Below, piece by piece: positions 1 to 5,399 of a stretch of DNA of 5,399 nt. How positions within the stretch are numbered: the first letter of the stretch is position 1; each line of letters opens with the position of its first letter. This stretch comes from CAJQND01 sp051010055 (lineage in GTDB: Bacteria; Pseudomonadota; Alphaproteobacteria; Rhizobiales; CAJQND01), in NCBI GenBank assembly GCA_051010055.1, contig JBPCVY010000278.1:1-5399 (forward strand). The letters are read 5' to 3'. A program made the position numbers and the translations under genes. The notes under the pieces were generated by a model that was given only the letters and a program-made list of their open reading frames with translations, searched no databases and was not told the origin of the DNA.

Positions 1-371
1 GGAGTGGAGTGCAAGGAGCTGATGTAGTCGGATTTGAGCATGTTGCAAAATCCGATGAAGACAAATTAAAGGTGGATGCCGCTTTAGAGACCCTCAGCGC
101 GCCACTGAAGATTTTTGTACTGCCAGAAGATGCAGGCTGCGAGCAAACCGTTGCGGATGTTGAATTGGAACAAGCTGGCGATCACAGCGAATTTCACGCC
201 TCTTACGCCATGACATGTTCGGCACCGGATAAAATCAACATAATTAGTTTCGCATTCTTCGAAGCATTTCCCAATTCTGCCGAACTTGAGGTACAAGTGG
301 TTTCGGAAAAGGGCCAGATGGCCCACGAGGTTGAGCGGGACAAACCGGATCTCGCCCTGAATGTGAAGTGA
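1..371 (+). CDS. DUF2796 (ZrgA/PA4063-like) periplasmic zinc-binding protein, 5' truncated
   Basis: This is the C-terminal part of a DUF2796 protein. The frame is open to the left edge (first whole codon at base 3), so the GTG at base 9 is internal and the signal peptide lies outside. Family marks are GADVVGFEHVA near the left end, a segment ending LPEDAGC, the EFHASYAMTC strand, an FFEAFPN segment, and a KGQMAHEVE stretch near the end. Two cysteines (codons 138-140 and 216-218) could form a disulfide in the periplasm. Family members, as known from Vibrio ZrgA and Pseudomonas PA4063, bind zinc in the periplasm and are made under zinc limitation. The His-rich loop usual between the two cysteines is reduced here to GDHSEFH, so metal affinity may differ. 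It is first in a run with the ABC ATPase and permease genes. The family call is firm; the zinc role is inferred. Confidence 0.85.
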   Translation, partial: SGVQGADVVGFEHVAKSDEDKLKVDAALETLSAPLKIFVLPEDAGCEQTVADVELEQAGDHSEFHASYAMTCSAPDKINIISFAFFEAFPNSAELEVQVVSEKGQMAHEVERDKPDLALNVK

Positions 372-372
372 T

Positions 373-378
373 GGAAGG
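373..378 (+). promoter_or_regulatory. Shine-Dalgarno site for the ATPase TTG start
   Basis: GGAAGG lies 5 bases before the TTG at 384 and just after the DUF2796 stop codon. It supports the rare TTG start over the downstream ATG at 435, and it suggests that ribosomes finishing the DUF2796 gene re-initiate here. Confidence 0.55.
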
Positions 379-383
379 CGAAC

Positions 384-1130
384 TTGGCGTCAGCTGAGCG
401 TTCACAACAGCCCGCATTTTCTCATGCGGTGGAAATGTCACAGGTGCGCTTTTCATGGGGCGGCGCCCATGCATTCTCCATTGAGATCGACGCATTTTCT
501 GTCGGTACTGGCGAAACTGTTCTCCTGCTCGGGCCCTCCGGCGCGGGCAAATCCACACTGCTGAGCCTCTTGTGCGGTGTGGTTCAGCCATCCTCGGGAG
601 AGATTAAAATCTTGGGCACCAGCTTAGCCGGGCTCGCCGCATCTGAGCGCGACCACTTCCGGGCTGAGCATTTCGGTATCATTTTCCAGATGTTCAATCT
701 GCTTCCCTACGCCACCGCCATGGACAATGTTCTTTTGCCGCTGCACTTTGCGCCCGAGCGGCGCAAGAAAGTGCTGTCGCAAGGGAAAGGTGACGCCAGC
801 AGCTCCGCCCTTGCTCTTTTGTCCGGCCTCCACATTGATGAAGCTCAAGCGCAAAAAACTCTGGCCTCAGAGTTGAGCGTCGGCCAGCAGCAACGGGTTG
901 CAGCAGCGCGCGCACTCATTGGAACCCCTGACATTATTGTAGCGGACGAGCCCACCTCGGCGCTTGATACCAAGAGCCAGAATGCATTCCTCGACATGCT
1001 TTTTGAAAGCGCCGGTGAGGCCGGTTCAACACTTATATTCGTCAGCCATGATGAGCGGCTTGCAAAGCGGTTTAAGCGGGTAATCCGCCTTGAGGATATT
1101 GCGAAAATTGAGCGGGGAGGGGTGGAATGA
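384..1130 (+). CDS. ABC transporter ATP-binding protein, LolD/MacB type
   Basis: This is a 248-residue ATPase that should power the permease encoded directly downstream, on the cytoplasmic side of the inner membrane. All nucleotide-binding motifs are present: Walker A GPSGAGKST (residues 50-58), Q-loop Gln102 in FQMFNLLPY, signature LSVGQ (164-168, with Val for the usual first Gly), Walker B IIVADE (184-189), D-loop SALD and switch His222. The Q-loop sequence and the short length fit the LolD/MacB/FtsE group. The TTG start was chosen because GGAAGG (373-378) sits 5 bases upstream. An in-frame ATG at 435 (residue 18) is the main alternative and would still keep the whole ABC domain. The gene begins 12 bases after the DUF2796 stop and ends in an ATGA overlap with the permease. 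The partner protein points to zinc handling, not lipoprotein or drug export, but substrate cannot be read from the ATPase itself. Confidence 0.93.
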   Translation: MASAERSQQPAFSHAVEMSQVRFSWGGAHAFSIEIDAFSVGTGETVLLLGPSGAGKSTLLSLLCGVVQPSSGEIKILGTSLAGLAASERDHFRAEHFGIIFQMFNLLPYATAMDNVLLPLHFAPERRKKVLSQGKGDASSSALALLSGLHIDEAQAQKTLASELSVGQQQRVAAARALIGTPDIIVADEPTSALDTKSQNAFLDMLFESAGEAGSTLIFVSHDERLAKRFKRVIRLEDIAKIERGGVE

Positions 1131-2386
1131 TACTCCTCAGCCTTGCCCGGAAATCACTAGTGAACCGCTGGCTTACAGCCGGGCTCACCGTGCTTGCAAT
1201 TGCCATGAGTGTGATGCTTTTTCTGGGCGTTGAAAAAGTGCGCAACAGCGCCCGCACAAGCTTTGCCAACACCATTTCAGATACGGACCTGATTGTCGGC
1301 GCTCGCTCCGGCTCGGTGCAGCTGTTGCTTTATTCGGTGTTCCGCATCGGCAATGCCACCCAAAACATCACCTGGAAGAGCGTTGAAGATGTTGCCGCCA
1401 GGCCTGAAGTTGACTGGCTCGTGCCGCTTTCTCTCGGCGACAGCCATCGTGGTTTCCGCGTTCTTGGAACAAGTGCTGAGTATTTCGATCGCTACCGTTA
1501 TCGCGGCAAGCGCAAGCTGGAATTTTCCTCCGGTAGACCGTTTGATGATTTGTTCGAGGCGGTGGTTGGCGCCGATGTGGCGCAGGCGCTTGGCTATAAG
1601 ACCGGCGATAAGATCATCGTCTCCCACGGACTTGGCGATGAAGGCTTTTCAGATCATGAAGACAAACCTTTCACTGTCTCGGGGGTTCTGGCGAAAACCG
1701 GTACGCCGGTGGACCGCACTGTTCATGTGAGTATGGAAGCCATTGAGGCCATCCATGTTGACTGGAAAAGCGGTGCACGCATGCCAGGTATTTCAATTGG
1801 CGCGGGCCGGGTGCGCCAGCTCAACTTGAAACCAAAGAACGCCACCGCGTTGCTCATCGGTGTGAAATCGAAACTGCAAATTTTCAAATTGCAGCGCTAT
1901 GTAAACACCTTCCGCGCTGAACCACTCCTTGCGGTCATTCCAGGTGTTGCCTTGCAGGAATTGTGGGGACTGGTTGGCACCGCGGAAACCGCCCTTGCGG
2001 TCATTTCCGCCATGGTGGTTGTCACCGCCCTTTTGGGAATGGCCACCATGACCCTTTCAACTCTCAATGAGCGCCGCCGGGAAATGGCGATTCTGCGTTC
2101 GGTCGGCGCGCGCCCTTCAACAGTTATCGGCTTGCTTATGACAGAGGCTGCAATCTTGAGCATTGCCGGGGTGGCGCTGGGAGTGGCGGGCCTTTATGGC
2201 GTTCTATACATCTTCAGGCCGCTGATTGATGCGAAATACGGGCTTTATCTCACCATCGATATGCTGACCAATAACGAATGGGCGATGATTGGCGCGGTAG
2301 TGCTGGCCGGAATACTGGTTTCAGCAATACCCTCGTGCCGTGCATATCGGATGTCGCTTGCTGACGGCATGATGGTGAGGTCGTAG
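1127..2386 (+). CDS. FtsX/MacB-type ABC permease linked to DUF2796
   Basis: This is a 419-residue inner-membrane permease with MacB/LolC layout. TM1 lies at about residues 15-35, followed by a large periplasmic domain (about 40-275). The C-terminal FtsX domain has TM2 (about 285-308), a cytoplasmic coupling segment NERRREMAILRSVGARP (314-330), TM3 (about 335-362) and TM4 (about 386-403). The coupling segment is where the ATPase should dock. The periplasmic domain carries His167, Asp171, His177 and Asp179, and later His200 and His210 in a TVHVS...IEAIHVDW stretch, which could bind metal. The ATG overlaps the ATPase stop as ATGA and follows a strong GGGGAGGGG tract, so the two are translationally coupled. 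The relatives known beside DUF2796 genes are tied to zinc limitation. By class alone it could be a lipoprotein or export system; the neighbour argues against that. Confidence 0.88.
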   Translation: MILLSLARKSLVNRWLTAGLTVLAIAMSVMLFLGVEKVRNSARTSFANTISDTDLIVGARSGSVQLLLYSVFRIGNATQNITWKSVEDVAARPEVDWLVPLSLGDSHRGFRVLGTSAEYFDRYRYRGKRKLEFSSGRPFDDLFEAVVGADVAQALGYKTGDKIIVSHGLGDEGFSDHEDKPFTVSGVLAKTGTPVDRTVHVSMEAIEAIHVDWKSGARMPGISIGAGRVRQLNLKPKNATALLIGVKSKLQIFKLQRYVNTFRAEPLLAVIPGVALQELWGLVGTAETALAVISAMVVVTALLGMATMTLSTLNERRREMAILRSVGARPSTVIGLLMTEAAILSIAGVALGVAGLYGVLYIFRPLIDAKYGLYLTIDMLTNNEWAMIGAVVLAGILVSAIPSCRAYRMSLADGMMVRS

Positions 2387-2393
2387 GCGGGAA

Positions 2394-3056
2394 CTACTCT
2401 TGAGTATAGGGTTCTACGGTCGTGGCTTGCAGTTGATATCCAACAGCGATGTCGGAAGAACCGTCAACCAGGTGCAGATTGCGTTGGGACTGTTGCGCCG
2501 ACAACGTGCCCGATGCCCAAACCGGTTCAAACATGGCTTTTACTTTGATGGGCTGGTCGAGCTTTACATAGACGATTTGATTTTCCGGTGGAGGCGGGGT
2601 GTGTATACAAGCGCCAACATAAGGCACCAGCAAAAACTCCTTCACCGTGTCGCCTTCAAATTCGAGCGGCAGAACGTAGCCGGGAATACGCACCGATTTG
2701 CCGTCATAATTCTTGACGACATCGTTGCTCTGCTTTGAGATTTTCTTGGCCTCGGCAACCAAGGCCTCCACATCGAGCCCGGCTGAGCGCAGGCCGGTTT
2801 CAAGCTCCTTGGCAACTTCCACATAGCCATTGTCTTCTTCGGTCATGCCGTCTGCCAGATAGGCGCGCACTTCGGCAATGAAGGAAACATCTGATTGCTG
2901 CTCCGGGGTAAGCGAGGCCAACGGGCTGTCAGCGGTGAACCGCGGCGGCACCAAATCGTCCCAGGTAATTTTTTGACTTTCGGCGGCGTTAGCAGCCAAT
3001 GCGAGTGTGCCTGCAAAAAAACCGGCAACAATCAAACGGATAAACGAATTGACCAC
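2394..3056 (-). CDS. Exported DUF3299 protein, zinc-locus associated
   Basis: This is a DUF3299 protein of 220 residues from the preferred GTG start. An N-terminal Sec signal peptide is clear: a basic Arg7, a hydrophobic stretch LIVAGFFAGTLALA and a likely cut after ANA (residue 24), which places it in the periplasm. The mature part opens with ITWDDLVPP, has YDGKSVRIPGYVLPLEFEG, and holds the family core FLLVPYVGACIHTPPPPENQ with Cys150 and His152. The GTG at 3056 is favoured because AGAGGG lies 9 bases upstream and the signal peptide starts at once. A longer frame reaches a TTG at 3113, but this lacks a ribosome site and overlaps the likely -35 box. DUF3299 genes often follow DUF2796-ABC operons that respond to zinc. 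Here the gene faces that operon, with 7 bases between stops. Its biochemical role is unknown; a periplasmic zinc-trafficking part is inferred. Confidence 0.85.
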   Translation of the reverse strand: MVNSFIRLIVAGFFAGTLALAANAAESQKITWDDLVPPRFTADSPLASLTPEQQSDVSFIAEVRAYLADGMTEEDNGYVEVAKELETGLRSAGLDVEALVAEAKKISKQSNDVVKNYDGKSVRIPGYVLPLEFEGDTVKEFLLVPYVGACIHTPPPPENQIVYVKLDQPIKVKAMFEPVWASGTLSAQQSQRNLHLVDGSSDIAVGYQLQATTVEPYTQE

Positions 3057-3065
3057 GAAACTTTG

Positions 3066-3071
3066 CCCTCT
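3066..3071 (-). promoter_or_regulatory. Shine-Dalgarno site deciding the DUF3299 GTG start
   Basis: On the minus strand AGAGGG stands 9 bases before the GTG at 3056. No comparable site precedes the upstream TTG at 3113. This makes the 220-residue product more likely than the 239-residue one. Confidence 0.5.
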
Positions 3072-3084
3072 GAAATCTAATGTT

Positions 3085-3113
3085 CGTATACCATTCAGGC
3101 TCGTATCAACCAA
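3085..3113 (-). promoter_or_regulatory. Candidate promoter of the DUF3299 gene
   Basis: On the minus strand TTGGTT (3108-3113) and TATACG (3085-3090) are separated by 17 bases, a sigma-70-like arrangement with a good -10 and a poor -35. Transcription would begin near 3078 and leave a leader of about 22 bases that contains the AGAGGG site. An alternative -35 is TTGACG (3127-3132), but it has no good -10 at the right distance. The gene lies 106 bases beyond the cobO stop (counted from the GTG), so read-through from cobO is also possible. Confidence 0.3.
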
Positions 3114-3162
3114 ATGTGGAGTAAAAACGTCAATTCATAATCAAGTGATGGGGCCTTGAGGT

Positions 3163-3804
3163 CTAAAACTCAATGCCCACTTGCGCCTTCACGCCGTCAC
3201 GGAACGGATGTTTGATTTGCGTCATCTCGGTCACCAGATCGGCGATTTCGATAAGCTCGTCCTTGGCATTGCGACCGGTGACGATAATGTGCTTGTGCTC
3301 AGGCTTGTTGCGCAAGGTTTCCACCACTTCGTCAAGATCGATATAGCCATAACGCAAGACAATATTGAGTTCATCAAGCAGAACCATGTTGATGTCCGGA
3401 TCGGCAATCATGCGCTTGGCTTCTTCCCAGGCAGCGCTTGCAGCGGCAATGTCGCGCTGGCGGTCCTGCGTTTCCCAGGTAAAGCCTTCACCCATGGCCT
3501 TGATGGTCACCTGATCAGGGAAGTGCTCCAACACATCGCGCTCGCCTGTGCCCCATGCCCCTTTGACAAACTGAACAATGCCGATGTTGAAACCATGGCC
3601 GATGGCACGGAAAACAAGTCCGAATGCGGCTGTCGATTTGCCCTTTCCCTTGCCCGTATGGACGATGAGAAGGCCCTTTTCCTTGGTCTTTGTGGCAAGG
3701 ATTTTCTCGCGTGCTTCCTTTTTGCGGCGCATTTTCTCCGCGTGGCGCGCGTCGAGCTCTTCCTCGGTCATTGTGTCGGTGATTTTTTCTTTTTTTTCGG
3801 TCAT
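3163..3804 (-). CDS. cobO: Cob(I)yrinic acid a,c-diamide adenosyltransferase
   Basis: CobO (BtuR/CobA-type corrinoid adenosyltransferase) moves the 5'-deoxyadenosyl group of ATP to cob(I)yrinic acid a,c-diamide in the cytoplasm, a step of adenosylcobalamin synthesis soon after cobalt insertion. The 213-residue length is normal for the family. Visible motifs are the P-loop GKGKGKST (51-58), FVKGAWGTGER (79-89), EGFTWETQDR (106-115), the Walker-B-like VLLDELN (141-147) and HIIVTGRNA, with the C-terminal ending DGVKAQVGIEF. The first 40 or so residues are a highly charged, Lys/Glu-rich helix, common in CobO. The ATG overlaps the cobN stop as ATGA, with GAGGAAG (3809-3815) upstream, so translation is coupled to cobN. 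Codons 3-7 hold A8 and A6 runs. The identification is secure. Confidence 0.96.
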   Translation of the reverse strand: MTEKKEKITDTMTEEELDARHAEKMRRKKEAREKILATKTKEKGLLIVHTGKGKGKSTAAFGLVFRAIGHGFNIGIVQFVKGAWGTGERDVLEHFPDQVTIKAMGEGFTWETQDRQRDIAAASAAWEEAKRMIADPDINMVLLDELNIVLRYGYIDLDEVVETLRNKPEHKHIIVTGRNAKDELIEIADLVTEMTQIKHPFRDGVKAQVGIEF

Positions 3805-5399
3805 ATAACTTCCTCTGGACTACGAATCTCAATGCCGGCCAGCCCTGCTAATTCATGGTAGGCGGAATTTGAGCGCGGCGTCCACAAACCTCTTTCAATC
3901 GCCTCATGGAAACGCGCGGCAATCTCTCTGAGAGCTGCAGCATTTGCCTCGCCAATGAAGCAGCAGGTTTCCTCATCGCCAATGAACGCATCATAGGCAA
4001 GCTGGAAATGGTGGCTGCGCACTGCGCCTGTTGTGGCGGCAAAGGCGAACATGTAATCCACCGTGGCGGCGATTTCGAACGCGCCCTTATAGCCGTGGCG
4101 CTTGACGCCGGAAATCCATTTGGGATTGACTACCCTTGAGCGCACGACACGGCCTATTTCTTCTTCCAGGGTGCGCACGACAGGGCGTTCCGGGCGCGAA
4201 TGGTCGTTGTGATAAACCTTCGGTTTTGCCCCGGACAGATGTTCAATGGCAGCGCTCATGCCGCCTTCAAACTGGTAATAGTCATCAGAATCCAGAAGGT
4301 CGTGTTCCCGGTTGTCCTGGTTATGTATAACCGCTTCCATGGCCGCCAGCCGGGTCCGGAACCTGTCTGATTGCTGTGTGCCCTGAACCCCGCCGCCATA
4401 GGCATAACCGCCCCAGCCTATATAACTTTCAGCGAGATCGGCGCGCTTATCCCAGAGTTTCTCGTCGATAAGCGCCTGAAGGCCGGCCCCATATGCGCCA
4501 GGTTTTGAGCCAAAAACCCGAAATCCGGCCAGCTTGCGCGCGCCAGCTTCATCAACCCCTTCGGCGGAAAGAGCTGCAGCTTCCGCTTTCATGCGCGCTG
4601 CGATGGGATTGTCGATTTCGTCCTCATCCAGAGCGCCGACGGCGCGCACCGCACTGTCGAACAAATCAATCTGGGCCGGGAATGCATCGCGGAAAAATCC
4701 CGAAACCCTCAAGGTGACATCCACCCGCGGGCGGCCCAGCTGGGCGGGAGTGAGGATTTCAAATCCAGTAACCCGCCAGCTATGGACGTCCCACTTTGGC
4801 TTTGCTCCAATAAGGGCAAGGGCTTGCGCGATATCGTCCCCGCCGGTGCGCATGTTCGATGTGCCCCAGGCAGAAAGCCCGATTGCCCTGAGCCAGGATC
4901 CGTGCTCCTGGAAATGCCGCTGTACCAGAAGGCTTGCCGACTTTTCCCCCAGCGTCCAGGCGGCAGGGGTGGGCACGGTGCGGTTGTCGACGGAGAAGAA
5001 GTTACGGCCTGTGGGTAGCACATCAAGGCGGCCCCGGGTTGGCGCGCCAGACGGGCCGGGGGCAACAAACTTGCCATCAAGCGCGGTGAGAACGGCAGAG
5101 ATTTCCTTTTCACCACAATCAGTTACGGCTGGTTTGATGGTGCAGGCGATTTCAGCGAGAACCTTGCTGGTGCGCGGCCAGTTTCCGGTTTCTTTTGTTC
5201 CGGCAACAAGGTTCAGCGCCAACTGTTCCAACCGCTCCACCGTATCGCCGTTGGTGCGCCATGTGTCGTTTACGGCTTTTTCAAGCACCTTTGGCCGCTC
5301 ACCTGTCCATGGTGCGCCAAGGGTGCAATCAAGCGGGTCGAATTCGCCAAGATTTAAGTCTGCGGCAAGGGCGCGGATGAGTGAGGCATCGCCGTCATC
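3801..5399 (-). CDS. cobN: Aerobic cobaltochelatase large subunit CobN, C-terminal part
   Basis: CobN is the large subunit of the ATP-dependent CobNST complex, which puts Co2+ into hydrogenobyrinic acid a,c-diamide in aerobic cobalamin synthesis. The frame is open to the right edge, giving 532 residues, somewhat under half of the usual roughly 1250; the GTG at 5288 is internal. Family stretches seen from the N side are LGAPWTGERP, RGRLDVLPTGRNFFSVD, PAAWTLGEKSA, VTLRVSGFFRDAFPAQIDLF, YGAGLQALIDEK with SYIGWGGYAYGGG, NPKWISGVKRHGYKGAFEIA and GLWTPRSNSAYHEL near the end. No frameshift or stop interrupts it. MgChlH-type magnesium chelatases are related, but the GRNFFSVD and C-terminal stretches, and the cobO partner that overlaps by 4 bases, fit CobN. 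cobS and cobT are not in the window. Any cobalamin riboswitch would lie upstream, outside the right edge. Confidence 0.96.
   Translation of the reverse strand, partial: DDGDASLIRALAADLNLGEFDPLDCTLGAPWTGERPKVLEKAVNDTWRTNGDTVERLEQLALNLVAGTKETGNWPRTSKVLAEIACTIKPAVTDCGEKEISAVLTALDGKFVAPGPSGAPTRGRLDVLPTGRNFFSVDNRTVPTPAAWTLGEKSASLLVQRHFQEHGSWLRAIGLSAWGTSNMRTGGDDIAQALALIGAKPKWDVHSWRVTGFEILTPAQLGRPRVDVTLRVSGFFRDAFPAQIDLFDSAVRAVGALDEDEIDNPIAARMKAEAAALSAEGVDEAGARKLAGFRVFGSKPGAYGAGLQALIDEKLWDKRADLAESYIGWGGYAYGGGVQGTQQSDRFRTRLAAMEAVIHNQDNREHDLLDSDDYYQFEGGMSAAIEHLSGAKPKVYHNDHSRPERPVVRTLEEEIGRVVRSRVVNPKWISGVKRHGYKGAFEIAATVDYMFAFAATTGAVRSHHFQLAYDAFIGDEETCCFIGEANAAALREIAARFHEAIERGLWTPRSNSAYHELAGLAGIEIRSPEEVI
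3809..3815 (-). promoter_or_regulatory. Shine-Dalgarno site for cobO inside cobN
   Basis: On the minus strand GAGGAAG lies 4 bases before the cobO ATG, within the last codons of cobN. It fixes the cobO start and supports coupled translation through the ATGA overlap. Confidence 0.6.

Noticed and set aside
371..397. ATG overlapping the DUF2796 stop (TGATG), a possible start for the ATPase
   Set aside because: It is out of frame with the ATPase and ends after eight codons. The GGAAGG that follows serves the TTG at 384.
1293..1730. Plus-strand frame of 145 codons inside the permease gene
   Set aside because: It lies wholly within the permease in another frame, with no family resemblance and no ribosome site noted.
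2395..2406. TACTC-TT-GAGTA inverted repeat between the convergent genes, as a terminator
   Set aside because: The stem is five AT-rich pairs at most, with a 2-base loop and no T-run on either side. It is too weak to call.
3057..3113. Longer DUF3299 start at TTG 3113
   Set aside because: It has no Shine-Dalgarno site, puts 19 extra residues before an otherwise perfect signal peptide and overlaps the likely -35 box. It is kept only as an alternative.
3141..3159. TCAAG...CTTGA inverted repeat after the cobO stop, as a terminator
   Set aside because: It is a five-pair stem with a 9-base loop and no immediate U-tract; the nearest T5 run is 14 or more bases further on. It may be chance.
3181..3861. 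Long plus-strand open frame (226 codons) opposite cobO
   Set aside because: It is antisense to the well-conserved cobO gene, its translation resembles no protein family, and it runs over the cobO/cobN junction. It is a codon-bias shadow.
5195..5380. Plus-strand frame near the right edge
   Set aside because: It is antisense to cobN, whose own frame is open to the edge and matches CobN family stretches throughout.

Overview
The window looks like a chromosomal segment of an alphaproteobacterium, possibly from the Hyphomicrobiales (rhizobial) or a related marine group. The reasons are moderate GC content, tightly packed genes with short spacers or 4-base ATGA overlaps, a TTG and probably a GTG start, and a cobN-cobO pair of the aerobic (CobNST) cobalamin pathway. 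The genus cannot be fixed from this sequence alone. Five protein genes fill almost everything. No RNA gene, mobile element, CRISPR array or long non-coding stretch is visible.

Bases 1-2386, plus strand: a three-gene run that starts before the window. First comes the C-terminal part of a DUF2796 (ZrgA/PA4063-like) periplasmic protein. It is followed by an ABC ATPase of the LolD/MacB type and a 419-residue FtsX/MacB-type permease. The ATPase starts 12 bases after the DUF2796 stop, and the permease start overlaps the ATPase stop, so the three are almost certainly one operon.

Bases 2394-3056, minus strand: an exported DUF3299 protein that converges on the permease gene with only 7 bases between the two stop codons. 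DUF2796, this ATPase/permease pair and DUF3299 recur together in zinc-responsive loci such as Vibrio zrg and Pseudomonas PA4063-PA4066. The best reading is therefore a zinc-acquisition or periplasmic zinc-handling module, here with DUF3299 turned round and put under its own promoter.

Bases 3163-5399, minus strand: cobN (C-terminal 532 residues, running off the right edge) overlaps cobO by 4 bases. CobN is the large subunit of the aerobic cobaltochelatase, and CobO is the corrinoid adenosyltransferase that acts soon after cobalt insertion. They are steps of one pathway and are translationally coupled.

The window thus joins a metal-uptake-like module to the cobalt-using part of B12 synthesis. 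The most interesting points are a His-poor DUF2796 protein, a permease of a class usually not used for import that carries a His/Asp cluster in its periplasmic domain, and the inverted DUF3299 gene with an imperfect palindrome over its likely promoter. No clearly new system was found.
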